64,000 bases of DNA from contig GG745347.1 of assembly GCA_000151295.1 (NCBI GenBank), forward strand, positions 160,433 to 224,432. The letters are read 5' to 3'. This DNA is from Allomyces macrogynus ATCC 38327 (Eukaryota > Blastocladiomycota > Blastocladiomycetes > Blastocladiales > Blastocladiaceae). Within the stretch, counting starts at the first letter, position 1; each line of letters starts with the position of its first letter. The notes under the pieces are model-generated. The model was given only the letters and a program-made list of their open reading frames with translations, did no database searches and was not told where the DNA came from. This document shows positions 10,034 to 20,732 of the stretch, piece by piece. The position numbers and the translations under genes are program-made.

Positions 10034-12143
10034 CTACGCATGCGACGACCCACCCAGCAGCAACGCGCGCTCGACCCACCCGCTCCCACCCGGCGCTGCG
10101 ACCCCATCCACGACAATGCGCGCCGGCTTCCCCACCTCGTCCTCGCCCGGCCACTCGACATGCACCTTGACTGCGCCGCCCTTGCTCCCCTCTGCACCCT
10201 CCTCCTCATCATCCTCGCCATCACCCGCCGCGCGTCGGCGCACGCCCAACGCTTTCGCCTTTTCGCGCACCAGCGCGCGCACTTCATCGGCCACCTGGTA
10301 CTGCACGAGCTGCGCGACCTGCGCGACATCGCCCACCACCACATGCCTCCCCGACGCCGGAATCCTTACCGTCATCTCCGCCGGCGGATGCACGGCCAAA
10401 TCCAGCTCCGCCCCCGTTGCAGGCACTTCTACACGCGCGACCAGTCCCTCATCCGCATCTCGCGCAGCAGGTACCCGGCGTGTCGCGACGCGCACGCTCG
10501 TCCAGGGCATGATCGCGTGCGCCGTGTGCGCGACCGTCTCGACGACGGCGCGCGACGCGTGCGTGAATTGCAGCCATTCGACGAACCGGGACAGCGACGT
10601 GCCGCGCGCGAGCACGTGTTCTTCGAGACTTGGCGTTGCGGGGGGCGGGCCGAGCGTGATGGCGACGCCGCCGTGCGCGCCGAGCGAGACGACGAGCGAC
10701 TTGCCGCGGTGCGACACGTTCGGGACGGTCGCGGCGTCCTCGCACAGCTGTGCGAAGAGGAGACGGTGGTAGTAGGTCTCTTGCGCGGCGCGTAAGTGCA
10801 CGTCGACCTTGGACTCGCGCGGGGTCGCGGGTGCCGGCGAGTCGGTCGTGGTCGGTACCGCGACCGCGTCCTTGCTCGCCGCATCGGTCGTCTCGATGCC
10901 CTCGCCACCGATCCACGCGACCCGAATCCGTTGCGGATCCCCACCGCCCGCGCCCAACGTGACCTGCAGTCCGTCAGCGACCGACACCATCTCCTTGTCC
11001 TTGCCGACAACCTGGTCGCGGAGCACGCGGAGTAATTCGGCCCTCGGAGGTGCCGGTAACCGCTCCCGCGCGGCGGGCGCACACGCCGCCTCGACTTGAT
11101 CGTACCGGTAATCCACGTACATCCCGCCGCCAAACACGCGCGTCGGTCCCCTCGCATCGACCGCCACGTCCGTCCGCAACCGTAACCGCCAATTCCGGTC
11201 GCGCAGTGGCAGCGCTTCGTCGACAAAAAACGCGTGTTCCGCGCGGAGCGACGCACGTAAGGACCGCGCGCCGCGCCGGAGCAGGGCGGCGCCAGCAGTG
11301 AGGTGCGACTGTTTGGCGGCGGACGCGAACGCGGTTTCGTCGAGTCGTGCGGCCGCGGGCATGCGCGGTTTCGGGAAGTGGATCGGGTGGACGACCTTGA
11401 ACAGGTGCGCGTGCGTCGGCGGGACGCCCGGTGGAACGGTCGGGGATTCGAGCAGAAGGTTGACGAGTTCGCGCAGCGCCCAGATTTCGTGTGAGGCCAT
11501 GCTATTGGTGGAGAGTGTCAGTTTGGTTCGTGTGCGGGCAGAGAGCGACAGATTGCGCCGTACTCGAGGTGCTGGATCAGTTCGGCGCCCAGTCGCTCCA
11601 TTTCCTCGGGCGACTTCGCGACCTGGTCGAGCGCCGGCGCTGAGCTCGCGGCGGCTGCGGTCGAGACGGCCGTCGTAGGAGCGCGGCTCGTCGCGACGCT
11701 CATGGCGTGGTCATCGTCGTCGTCGTCGTCGTCGCTTTCGTCGTGATCGTGATCTTCTTGGTCCGTTTTGGCCGCACCGTCGGCCTCGTCGTCCTCGTCG
11801 TCATCCTCGTCGTCCTCGTCGTGCGGTGCAAGTTGCTGGAAGTCGAGGTGCCGAATGCGCGCGATCAGGCGCTGCGTCGGGGTTTCCTTGCTGCACCGTC
11901 TCTGTCAGTCGACGCTCAATCCCAAAGACGGGAGCGCAGCGGCACGTACGGCGCGAGAATGTGCGTCGCGTCGTTGTGAATGTCGAGCAGGTCGAGCGCG
12001 TGGTCGTGCAGCGAGGTCACGGTCACAGCGCCGGCCTGTCGCTTGGCCGGTGGGGCCGTGCTCGTGTTGGCGGTCGGCGCGGGCCGTTTGGCCGGAACGG
12101 CGGCAGGCGGTGCAGTTTCCGGCGCTGATGCTGGCGGGTCCAT
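10034..12143 (-). CDS. MED17: Mediator head subunit MED17
   Basis: Architectural subunit of the Mediator head module that contacts RNA polymerase II. Exons: 10034-11501, 11564-11890, 11950-12143 (662 residues); an in-frame ATG at 12176 would add 11 residues. Support is the MED17-like order of segments: TPTQRLIARIRHLDF, a long Asp/Glu-rich stretch, then HEIWALRELVNLLLE, the segment around KQSHLTAGAALLRRGARSLR followed by a FVDEALPLRDRNWRLR block and a Gly-rich MYVDYRYDQ, and AAQETYYHRLLFAQLCEDAA, which line up with conserved positions in animal and fungal MED17. The acidic run is encoded by a GAC/GAG microsatellite-like stretch near 11710-11820. Length and order suit the family; overall identity is low, so the assignment rests on pattern rather than a signature motif. 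Divergent from the small ORF at 12438. Confidence 0.75.
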
Positions 12144-12437
12144 GGTTGCGGGTGGTCGTGCGTTGGTGAACGGCATGAACGGCACAGATGGCCTCCTTGC
12201 TCGTCGTCGCGGTCCTGCGGCAGCTGCACGACCCCGTGAGCAGCGCTGACCGCGTCGCTCAACCCGCCCCCCTCGCCGACGTCGTCGACCCATCGCCGTT
12301 TTATTTTGGACCGTGCTTAGCGCTGGCGGGCACACACTCGTCGCACTCCACACGTGGCGCGGCCCACGGCCACCGCCCACCCTGCTGCCTGCGATTGACG
12401 CTGCGCACGCGCGCGACTCGATGCGAGCTCCACCATC
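12144..12437. other. Short divergent promoter interval
   Basis: Just under 300 bp separate the MED17 start (minus) from a small plus-strand ORF, so this is a candidate bidirectional promoter. No clear element was picked. Confidence 0.4.
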
Positions 12438-12653
12438 ATGAACGAACCTGATCGCTTTGTCCTGTTCCTGGTGCGCGTCGCCACGCCCAACTTGTCGCTA
12501 CCCCGTTCCACGCGCTCATCATGGATCGACCTCCACTTCCAGTTCTTCAACCTCGCCGTTCTCGCGTGCGCCGCGGCCGCCGTGACCGCGCGTCGTCGCA
12601 AGCTGCAGCAAGAGGCCTACGAGCGCATCTCCACGCGCATCAACATTGTCTAA
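12438..12653 (+). CDS. Small single-pass membrane protein, hypothetical
   Basis: An ATG-started 71-residue ORF. It contains a hydrophobic helix (FQFFNLAVLACAAAAVTA, about residues 34-51) followed immediately by RRRKLQQEAYERISTRINIV, so a basic stop-transfer and an amphipathic tail. High GC3, good spacing between divergent MED17 and the EBP1-like gene, and the positive-inside pattern argue for a real gene. I do not recognise a family; small ER or mitochondrial membrane subunits look like this. It could also be an exon of a larger gene. Confidence 0.4.
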   Translation: MNEPDRFVLFLVRVATPNLSLPRSTRSSWIDLHFQFFNLAVLACAAAAVTARRRKLQQEAYERISTRINIV

Positions 12654-13015
12654 ACCACCGTCAACAAACGCCAACATGAAGAACGATTTTTTTTGGTTTA
12701 TCTTACGCTGGTCGATCCAGTATCATGACCAGGCGAAGCGACGCCGACGCACGGTTGGCTTTATGCGCCGAGCAGGCATCTGTCGAGGGGGCGCACACTT
12801 CATTCACTCATTCCAAAAGGTTTCCCTTTCGGCCGGGAGCCCATCCATTTTCCTCGCCAAGCGGACGGCTTGCGAGCAAAAATCAGGCGCAACGAGCAGA
12901 TGCTGCAACGCTCCAGGTGCTGCAACAGCCGCGTCAGCGCCCGTCGAAACGAACGAAGCGAGCGGGGACCCTGTCGTTGACTGAGTCGGCCTGGCCGCGC
13001 CCCCTTCTGTGAACG

Positions 13016-13022
13016 TATAAAG
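13016..13022 (+). promoter_or_regulatory. TATA-like box upstream of the EBP1-like gene
   Basis: TATAAAG lies 194 bp before the chosen ATG, in an otherwise GC-rich flank, at a plausible distance for a start site near 13045. Confidence 0.45.
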
Positions 13023-13209
13023 CGGTCCTTGGACCCGTCGCGCGCGAGTCTCCGCTCCCTGCACCTGCGTGCTCCTGCTCAGCCAACTCGCCTTCTCGCT
13101 CGCTCGCTCGACGCGACCCCGGTCCACCGCGGTCGCTACCCTCGCTCCGATCTCTACCACAGGCGCGCCTGGTCCGCCCGTGTCGAGGTCCTCACCAACC
13201 CCATCAATC

Positions 13210-14704
13210 ATGACCGTCGTTTCCAGCGCGCGCGCGCGCTCCGTGTCCCCCGCGGCCATCAACCGCACGGCGCTCGCCGACCAGCTCTCGGCCATGACGC
13301 TCAGCAACAACTTGTCGGACCCGGCGGTCATGGCCAAGTACCGGCTCGCGGGCGATATCTGCAATGGTACAGCTGCGCATCGCAACGTTCTCACCGTGTT
13401 CACCAGAACGTGCATCTCACGCATTTCATTCTTGACCTGGTCTAGGCGTCATGCGCGAGCTGCTCTCCTTCATCAAGCCCGGCATGGCCGCCGCCGACCT
13501 GTGCAAGATCGGCGACGACCTCGTCGCATCCAAGTGTGCGGGCGCCGGGTACAAGTCGGTCAAGAAAGGCCTCGCCCTGCCCACGTGCATCAACATCAAC
13601 AACACCGTGCAGCACTACGCGCCGCGCGCACCAACTGGCACCGACGACGACAATGCGACGCCGCTCACGGTGCTCAAGGGCGGTGACCTCGTAAAAGTTG
13701 AGCTCGGCGTGCACATTGACGGGTACGCGTGCATCACGGGCCACACGACCGTGCTCGCGACCGATCCGGAAACGCCCACAACGGGCCCGATGGCCGACGC
13801 CATCACCGCCGCGCATTTCGCGGCCGAGACTGCATGGCGCATGATTCGGCCCGGCCAGTCGTCGACCGCCGTCGTCGACACGATTCGCAAAATCGCGTTG
13901 GCGTACGGGTGCGCGCCCGTGCGCGGCACCTTCTCGGCGCGGATCCACCGCGGCCTCCCGGGGGACGAGAACGGCGCGCACCGGCTGTTCAATGCGCCCG
14001 CGGACCCGGACCCGGATGCGGACCCCGTCGTGGTCGAGGACGCGCCCGAGCAGGCTGATCCGAGTGCGGCGTTTGAGTTTAGCGTGAACGAAGTCTACGA
14101 TATCGCGATTTATCTGTCGACGACGACGCATCCGACATCGAGCGCGGTGCTCGTCGCGGACCCGGCGTCGGTCGGCGCGCCCGTGCGCGACATTGCCGAA
14201 CCCACGCTCTACACGCGCAACGCGCACGGCCGGTACCAGCTGCGCATGAGCTCGTCGCGCAAGTTGCTCGCACATGTCGCCGACCAGTACCCGGTGAACA
14301 TTGCCGCGCTCGATACGTCTCTGCGGTTTGGGCTCAAGGAGTGTGCGAACCACAGCCTGCTGATCCCGCGCGCCGTGACAGCGACCGCCGACGGGACCGT
14401 CGTTGCCGCGTTCCGGTTCACGGTCCTGCTCCTGCCGAACGGCCAGGTCCTGCGGCTGTCGCTGCCGCACCAGCAGCTTCCGTTTGTCGAGTCGCGGCAC
14501 GAGTTGCCCGCGGATTTGGCGGAACTGCTCGCGATTGACCCGGACCATGCGCTGCACGTGCGCCCGGTGCCCGGTGCGTTGCCGGACGGGGTGCCCGGGG
14601 ACCAGGTGGAGGGTGGCGGCGCGCGCCGGCGGTCGCGGTCGCGGAAGCGGAACAAGTCGCGCGGCGCGTCGGTCGAGCCGCGCGTCGAGCACGTTGAGAT
14701 TTGA
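13210..14704 (+). CDS. EBP1/PA2G4-like methionine-aminopeptidase-fold protein
   Basis: Two exons, 13210-13366 and 13446-14704, 471 residues. By family this is a pita-bread-fold protein without peptidase activity that binds pre-60S/60S ribosomes and RNA. Visible: an N-terminal Ser/Ala-rich lead, VMRELLSFIKPGMAAADLCK, GLALPTCININNTVQHYAP, GGDLVKVELGVHIDGYACITGHTTVL, and TAWRMIRPGQSS in the usual order; the metal-binding Asp/His pattern of true aminopeptidases is not retained. The C-terminus is basic (RRRSRSRKRNKSRG), as in PA2G4. Arx1-type ribosome factors share the fold but are longer. The start is the first ATG in frame after the TATA-like box; upstream in-frame codons are GTG only. Confidence 0.85.
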
Positions 14705-15251
14705 ACGAGAAGCATGGCAGGCGATGCCGTGCGCATGTAGAAACGAGAACAAATGTTTGAGATATCTCTTTGCTGCTGTTGTTTGTTTGCGCGGATGCTG
14801 CTGGCGTGATATGATCTTTCTTCTTGTCGATTTCTCGTTGTTGTAACCATTTTGCCCTGGATCATTCACTCCACCCCTCCCCCTTCTCTCTCCGTCAAGA
14901 TGGAACCGTGACGATGTCCAAGCGGAAACAGAAACAATGATGCTTATTTTGTTTTGATCTTGCAAACCAACCGTCGTGGATGCTTGGTCAAACAACACTG
15001 ATCCGTTTCGAAGCCCAGCTTGCATGAAATGGAGCACCCCGGTCGTTAGTATTGAAATACATACATACGTAAGACAGGCGATTCATGGCGAAAATGTGAG
15101 TCTTCCGGCCCGGAAACGCCGGATCGCGGCGTGCTGGTCAGCTCTCGCCAATCACGGCGACACGGCCTTCGACGACGCGTCGAGAACGAGAACGTCGTGC
15201 TTTACGGCGACCTAAGCAAGCGCATAACTGTCCACAATCTATCAGCAACCC
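14705..15251. other. Intergenic; 5' flank of thioesterase unit A
   Basis: No gene seen. It contains the shared upstream element of the thioesterase array and sequence similar to the flanks of later units (for example an ATGAAATGGAGCA stretch near 15024). Confidence 0.6.
15103..15122 (+). promoter_or_regulatory. Shared upstream element, thioesterase unit A
   Basis: TTCCGGCCCGGAAACGCCGG, 149 bp before the ATG. The TTCCG/CGGAA halves make it nearly palindromic. Close copies precede units B, C and D. Confidence 0.55.
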
Positions 15252-15963
15252 ATGGCATCAAACAACATGAGTGTCAAGCCGCTGCCGGCGCGGTTCGAGA
15301 TCTTGCAGAACTGCCGGTCGTGGGTCGTGCCGTTCTTTGAGCACGGGTTCCACGGGCACGTCTTTGACAAGGTCTCAAGCATCGTGACTGCGGATGAGCA
15401 CGCACGGCATGGATCTGATCCCCGTGTGATGATGGAAATAGCTCGCGTTCACGCGATTTGACAAGGACCAGCGCATGCTGGTCGCCGAAATGGAGGTCGA
15501 GGAGCGGCACGCTGTACGTTTCCACATCCATACGCGTTCCGGGGCGTCCTCCCCGGTTCGTTTGCTAACATGCGGCGCGGTACGGTGACTAGAACGCGTT
15601 CCAAAACGTGCACGGCGGCGTGCTTGCCGCGCTCATCGATGTTGTGAGCAGCTTTGTCGTCGTCGAGTCCGGTACGCGCGCAGCGCACACTCTCCACCCT
15701 GTCACGACCCGACTGACGAACCGCGTCCGTCTCCAGGCCATCCGACGTCCGGCGTCTCGGCCGACCTCTCAACCAGCTACCTCAAGTCAGTCGGCATTGG
15801 CGCCGTGCTCGAAGTGCGCAGCTACTGCGAGCGCGTCGGCAAGAACCTCGCGTTCACGCGCACGGATATCTTTGATAAGAACACAGGCGATTTGCTGGCG
15901 TCGGGTCGGCATACCAAGTTTTGCGGTGGCGACTATGCAGCCATGCCAGGGCCCAAGCTGTGA
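15252..15963 (+). CDS. Hotdog-fold acyl-CoA thioesterase, ACOT13-like (unit A)
   Basis: Four exons, 15252-15371, 15442-15513, 15593-15671, 15737-15963; 165 residues. By family a PaaI/ACOT13-type enzyme hydrolysing acyl-CoA. An N-terminal lead (LPARFEILQNCRSWVVPFFE, shared by all units) precedes the hotdog domain: NAFQNVHGGVLAALIDVVSS with the HGG motif and following Asp, then GVSADLSTSYLKS and NLAFTRTDIFDKNTGDLLAS-GRHTK, close to the ACOT13 pattern. Ends GPKL like units B and C. The four-exon structure with identical intron phases is repeated in C and D, so these arose by duplication of a complete gene. The acyl chain preferred cannot be read from sequence. Confidence 0.85.
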
Positions 15964-16514
15964 TAATTGATGCATTTGTGGGTTCTGGAAACCACGGTCG
16001 CGTTGCGCACTCGGTGTGGGGTTGAAGTGATGTGTGTGTGCGGCAGCAAGATCACGTTGCTTCCATCCATGCGTGAATAGAATCCTTTGGTATTTAGCAG
16101 CACAACGACCATGGAAACAGCGGAAGAGCAGATGGCATCGACGATGCGGCCTTGCTTGGTTTCGCTACCCGCGTCGCGAGGCCATGATCGACCGCCAACA
16201 GTCAGTATCGTCGGCAAACAAGTTGATCTACGAATTTAGTCGGATCAGCACAATTTGTATGAAATGGAGCATCGGCCGATACTTGGTAGCGCGGCCATTA
16301 TGCATGCCGTACGTGGAGTAAAGCGTTCAAAGCAATCCACGGCGCCGACGTGATCATTCCGGCTCGGAAACACCCCGCCTTGCTGCGCGGACGCCATGGC
16401 TCTTGAGTCTCTCCAACACGCGTCCATGGCCCGACCGACGCGTCTTCACGAGCACAACGAGCCTCTCGCCTGCCCAAGCAAGCGCACGCACAACCACGAT
16501 CTGTCAGCAACCCA
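15964..16514. other. Spacer between thioesterase units A and B
   Basis: No gene seen. The first part resembles the spacer after unit B (around 17180-17340), including a shared CTTGCTTGGTTTCGC stretch, showing that flanks were duplicated together with the genes. Confidence 0.6.
16357..16370 (+). promoter_or_regulatory. Shared upstream element, unit B
   Basis: TTCCGGCTCGGAAA, 158 bp before the ATG of the broken unit; the 3' CGCCGG part of the element is altered here. Confidence 0.45.
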
Positions 16515-17092
16515 ATGGTACCCAACAGCATGATGACGGCGCCAACCGCCACGCCGCTGCCGGTGCGGTTCGAGATTCTCCAAAACTGCCGCTCGTGGGT
16601 CGTGCCGCACTTTGCGCATGGATTTAAAGGGCATATCTTTGACAAGCTATCGTCGAAGACTACAAAACCTTGCAATATCGGATCAGGAACTGACCATCGG
16701 GAGTAGATCACGTATACTCGGTTCGTCAAGGACCAACGCATGCTCGTCGCTGGAATGGATGTCGAGGAGCGACACACGGTCCGTTTTTTATATCGTGCGC
16801 GGCGGCGGCAGCGCGTGCACGGTCCCGCCGACGCGCCGTATGTTGTCGACAAATAGAACGTGCACGAGAACGTACATGGCGGCGTGCTCGCGACGCTCTT
16901 CGACATCGTGAGCAGCTTGGCGTGGGCACCGTGCTCGAAGTGAACAGCTACTGCGAGCACGTTGGCAAGAATCTCGCGTATACGCGCACCGACGTTTTTG
17001 ACAAGAAGACGGGCGCCTTGCTGGCGTCGGGCCGGCATACCAAGTTCTGTGGTGGCGGTCACAAGATGATGGCTCTGGGGCCCAAGCTGTGA
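16515..17092 (+). pseudogene. Broken thioesterase copy (unit B)
   Basis: Same layout as units A, C and D but with three defects. The donor of intron 1 after the conserved FDK codons (16641-16646) reads CT instead of GT, so exon 1 runs into a stop. The third exon, intron 3 and the beginning of exon 4 are fused by a deletion near 16918, removing the residues corresponding to VVESG-HPTSGVSADLSTSYLKSVGI. The fusion shifts the frame and gives TGA soon after. Remaining exon pieces are still clearly similar: LPVRFEILQNCRSWVVPHFA, NVHENVHGGVLATLFDIVSS and TDVFDKKTGALLASGRHTKF. Non-processed tandem pseudogene, probably recent. Confidence 0.8.
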
Positions 17093-17979
17093 GATTCTAT
17101 TTCATTATATTTCGGGTTCTGGTGAGCGCGGTCGCAATAGCACTATCTGGCCGCGGCTGGTGCAGGCTCGAACAAGTTGAGAATGTGCAAGACCATATTG
17201 CGCCCATCCATGAATGAATCGAAACTTTTGATGGCAGCACAGTGCCCATTCAAACAACGGAAGGCAGGAAGTCGTGGGCTCGTTGACGATATGGACTTGC
17301 TTGGTTTCGCGGCCCGCATCAGCCCGGGCCCTTGCTCCGCGCTTTTGGTCCCCTGGCATGAGCGGTCTTCAGGCCGCTGGGATCGCCACCTCGCTTCACC
17401 ATCATTCCCCGTTTGAATCCCGCCGCTTTCGGGAAGGTAGGGCGAGTGGGGCGAGGCATCCCTCCACGTCACGGCATGAGGGGGCCGGCTCGCGGTTGTC
17501 GGGTCTCATATTGGATGGTTGGTGTGGGACCGGTGCTTTATGGGGGGTTGCGAGATCGCGTCTCGCACATCCGCTTCATCCAACCCCCCTGGAGCCCGCA
17601 TCTTGAGCCCGCATCGATAAACCCGCGTCGGTCTTCATCTTCGGCAACATGCTCTGAGCAAGTTGACCCACAACGTCAGTCTGATCAGCAAAAGCGCGAG
17701 GAAATGGAGCATTGGCCGACACGTCGTCACAGCGAGGCCATCGGCATGCCAAACGTGGAGCCTTGAGGTCGTAACGCGTGCAACATTATCCACGGCGCGG
17801 CCTGATTAGTCCGGCTCGGGAACGTCGGGTCTTGCTGTAACTACGGCCGGCCATTGAAGGCCGATTTAAGGCCGCGGCACGACGCGTCCATCGCCCGACC
17901 AACGCGTCTCCACCGACCAGGACGCACCTCTCGCCAGTGCAAGCAGGCGCACAGCCGTCCACGATCCACCAGCTATCTC
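17093..17979. other. Spacer between units B and C
   Basis: No gene seen. Part of it matches the spacer before unit B, and about 17700-17830 resembles 16258-16370 (AAATGGAGCA followed by a GGCCGAYA-like stretch and the shared upstream element). The stretch 17400-17640 has no counterpart in the other spacers. Confidence 0.6.
17809..17829 (+). promoter_or_regulatory. Shared upstream element, unit C
   Basis: A diverged copy (GTCCGGCTCGGGAACGTCGG core) about 170 bp before the ATG of unit C. Confidence 0.45.
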
Positions 17980-18755
17980 ATGGCACCGAACGGCAAGAGC
18001 ACGACGACGACGACGGCACCCGCTGCGCCGCTCCCAGCGCGGTTCGAGATCCTGCAAAACTGCCGGTCGTGGGTCGTGCCGCACTTCGAGCAGGGGTTCC
18101 ACGGGCATACCTTTGACAAGGTACCGAAAACGCGCGGCCCAACGTCGGTTCATCAGCAGTTATTCCCTGGGATCTGACCAGGGTGCCAATGGGCAACACG
18201 TTAGCTGGCGTTCACGCATTTCGACAAGGACCAGCGCTTGCTTGTTGCTGAAATGGTGGTCGAAGAGCGCCATACCGTCCGTATTCGTGCTCCGCCAAGT
18301 GCCCGGCGTTGCACGACGTCGCCAATTGATCCTTTGCTGACACGCCGGCCGGTGGTCATGGATTGATTCTAGAACGCGTACCAAAAAGTGCACGGCGGCG
18401 TGCTTGCCGCGCTCATCGACATTGTAAGCAGCTTTGCGGTGATCGAGTTGGGTGCGTGAGCGCACCCTCCTCGCTTGTTCTCTCTTTCCGCCCTCATTGA
18501 CGCCGACCCGACGCGTTTCCGGATGTAGGCCACCTGAACTCGGGCGTCTCGGTCGACCTGTCGACCAGCTACCTCAAGTCGGTCGGCGTTGGCGCCGTGC
18601 TGGAAGTGCGCAGCTACTGCGAGCGCCTCGGCAAGAATTTGGCGTTTACGCGCACCGACGTCTTTGACAAGACAACGGGCGATTTGCTGGCGTCGGGCCG
18701 GCACACCAAGTTTTGTGGTGGCGGTCACAAGATGGTGTTTGGGCCAAAGCTGTGA
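17980..18755 (+). CDS. Hotdog-fold acyl-CoA thioesterase, ACOT13-like (unit C)
   Basis: Exons 17980-18120, 18205-18276, 18373-18451, 18529-18755; 172 residues, phases identical to units A and D. The N-terminus has a Thr-rich insertion before PLPARFEILQNCRSWVVPHF. The hotdog core is NAYQKVHGGVLAALIDIVSS, GVSVDLSTSYLKSVGVGAVL and NLAFTRTDVFDKTTGDLLAS-GRHTKFCGG, ending FGPKL. All family key positions (HGG and the downstream Asp) are present, so this unit looks functional. It is closer to unit A than to D in the core. Preceded by the shared upstream element. Confidence 0.85.
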
Positions 18756-19362
18756 GAATTGGAAAGTTTTGCGCGCGTTCGTTCTTGGCGGACCTCTTGT
18801 GATCTCGCTGGTGTCGACGACATGGTCGGAAGCAGCATCAAATGGACCGACGAAAGAAATGGACAGTCACAGACCCAATAAAATTGGCCGTTATGAATGG
18901 GACAGTTGTGAAAGGAAACGGTGGACCTGCTGATGTGCTGATGGTTTTTGCTGCTGCCGGTTGGTGTTGGTTCATGCCTATCGTGGTCGCAGCTGTTGCA
19001 ATCTTGTGCATCCACACCGTGCCATCAAGACGGAACCGTGTTGACAAATGCCCGTGTTGATGTACGTTCGACACGTACGCCATTCATCCTTGTTCATGGA
19101 CCCCGGAACAACGGCACCCACGCACACGCCGCGCTCGCACAGGTGCGAAGCAAGAAGAACGCCCTTTGCATCCCTCGCACCTGATGTGATTCTTCCGGGG
19201 CTCGGAAACGCCGGGCCGGCGCCGTCACCAGCGCACCAGACAACCGCCTCGACGTCCTTGTCGCAGCCCAAGACGGACGACAACGACACACGACAATGCG
19301 CTCTCCCTGCCGGTGCCCACCGCCCAAGTCGAGAAATCGTCCCTCCACGCTTGCAGCCGACC
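18756..19362. other. Spacer between units C and D
   Basis: No gene seen. Holds the shared upstream element of unit D; a GACGGAACCGTG stretch near 19029 resembles one near 14899 before unit A. Confidence 0.5.
19193..19216 (+). promoter_or_regulatory. Shared upstream element, unit D
   Basis: TTCCGGGGCTCGGAAACGCC followed by GGG, about 170 bp before the ATG of unit D; two extra bases between the half-sites compared with unit A. Confidence 0.5.
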
Positions 19363-20084
19363 ATGGACTCCCCAGCCCCCACCAACCAACGCATCCGCCG
19401 CGGCGTGCAACCGACCACTGCGCCCGGCGCGGAACTGGACGCGCGGTTCGACGTGTTGCAGAATTGCCGCACGTGGGTGACGCCGTTCTTTGAGCACGGG
19501 TTCCACGGGCACGTCTTTGACAAGGTGCGCGACCAATATGCCAACTGGCCGGGCAGGACACGGTGGGGGAACTGACGAGCGCCGAGTAGCTGGCGTTTAC
19601 GCGGTTCGACAAGGACCAGAAGATGCTCGTTGCTGAACTGGAGGTGGAGCCGCGGCATGCCGTACGTTTGCCGTTGGCACGGTTGGCGCGACGGTCGATG
19701 CTGATGCACCGCGCCGCGGATAGAACGCATTCCAGAACGCGCACGGCGGCGTGCTCGCTGCGCTCATCGACATTGTCAGCAGTTTCGCGATCGTCGAGTC
19801 CGGTACGCGTCGTCCTCCTCCAATCTCGCCACCCTCCCTCCCCCTGACCCGACCGAACTTTAGGCCACCCAACATCCGGTGTCTCGTCGGACCTGTCGAC
19901 GAGCTACCTCAAGTCGGCGCCCGTCGGGTCGGTCTTGGAAGTGCACAGCTACTGCGAGCGTGTCGGCAAGAACCTGGCGTTTACGCGGACAGACGTGTTT
20001 GATAAGGCGACGGGAGAGCTGTTGGCGTCGGGCCGGCATACCAAGTTTTGCGGTGGTGATTACGCGATGGCGCCCAAGCTGTAG
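19363..20084 (+). CDS. Hotdog-fold acyl-CoA thioesterase, ACOT13-like (unit D)
   Basis: Exons 19363-19524, 19590-19661, 19724-19802, 19864-20084; 177 residues. It has the longest N-terminal lead (MDSPAPTNQRIRRG...) before ARFDVLQNCRTWVTPFFEHG. The hotdog core reads NAFQNAHGGVLAALIDIVSS, GVSSDLSTSYLKS and NLAFTRTDVFDKATGELLAS-GRHTKF, ending MAPKL. Intron positions and phases match units A and C. It is the most diverged intact unit and so is likely the oldest split or the one with a changed role. Lies tail to tail with the SH3 membrane-protein gene. Confidence 0.85.
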
Positions 20085-20732
20085 GTGGAATGGATGGGTG
20101 GAGAAGGGAATAGACGGTATTCGCATGCGAATCGCGCGCAGGTCAAGCGTCCTGGTGGGGTGGGGCGGTCTGAAGAATGAAGTGAAGGTGCGTTCGTGCA
20201 GGTGTCATTGGGTATCGCATCAGGTGGCTTTGGCCGTCGCAATCTGGTTTGGTTCGGCACAAATGAGCTGCCGATGTGGGAGGTCGGTGGCCGCGGCAAT
20301 GCGATGCTGGTGAGGTGGCCGGGTGTGACGGAACACGTACTGTTCTTGGTGAACGGCGGTGGGTTTCTTGCAAATCGAGTAAGCCGTGGATACGCCGTGG
20401 ACGACGTGCCTCGGACGACGCACACGTTGGGCAAGCAGCAGATTGTGTCCAACCGTGTATTCGGAAACAAAATGGCAGCACAGCGGAAATGGTCGACATG
20501 GTACAGCTGGGGAACGAAACCGAACAAAAAAAAGACTGGTGCAGCCAAAAGCAAAGGAAATCAAAATACAACCCGTGCAAGAGACCAAAGCAACGCGAGA
20601 GAGAGTTTCAATGGTCGGGAGCTCGCACCAGTCAACCGACACGAGCAGCCGCCACCCATACAAGCAGGTCGCGCACGCACCTCAACACGCACGCGCACGA
20701 CCCTCGTCTATCACAACCTCCACCTCACACTC
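20085..20732. other. Convergent 3' spacer
   Basis: No gene seen between the 3' ends of thioesterase unit D and the membrane SH3 protein. Confidence 0.5.

Noticed and set aside
13442..15037. 531-codon minus-strand ORF opposite the EBP1-like gene
   Set aside because: Arg/His-rich antisense frame extending into the 3' flank; the plus strand carries the conserved family segments.
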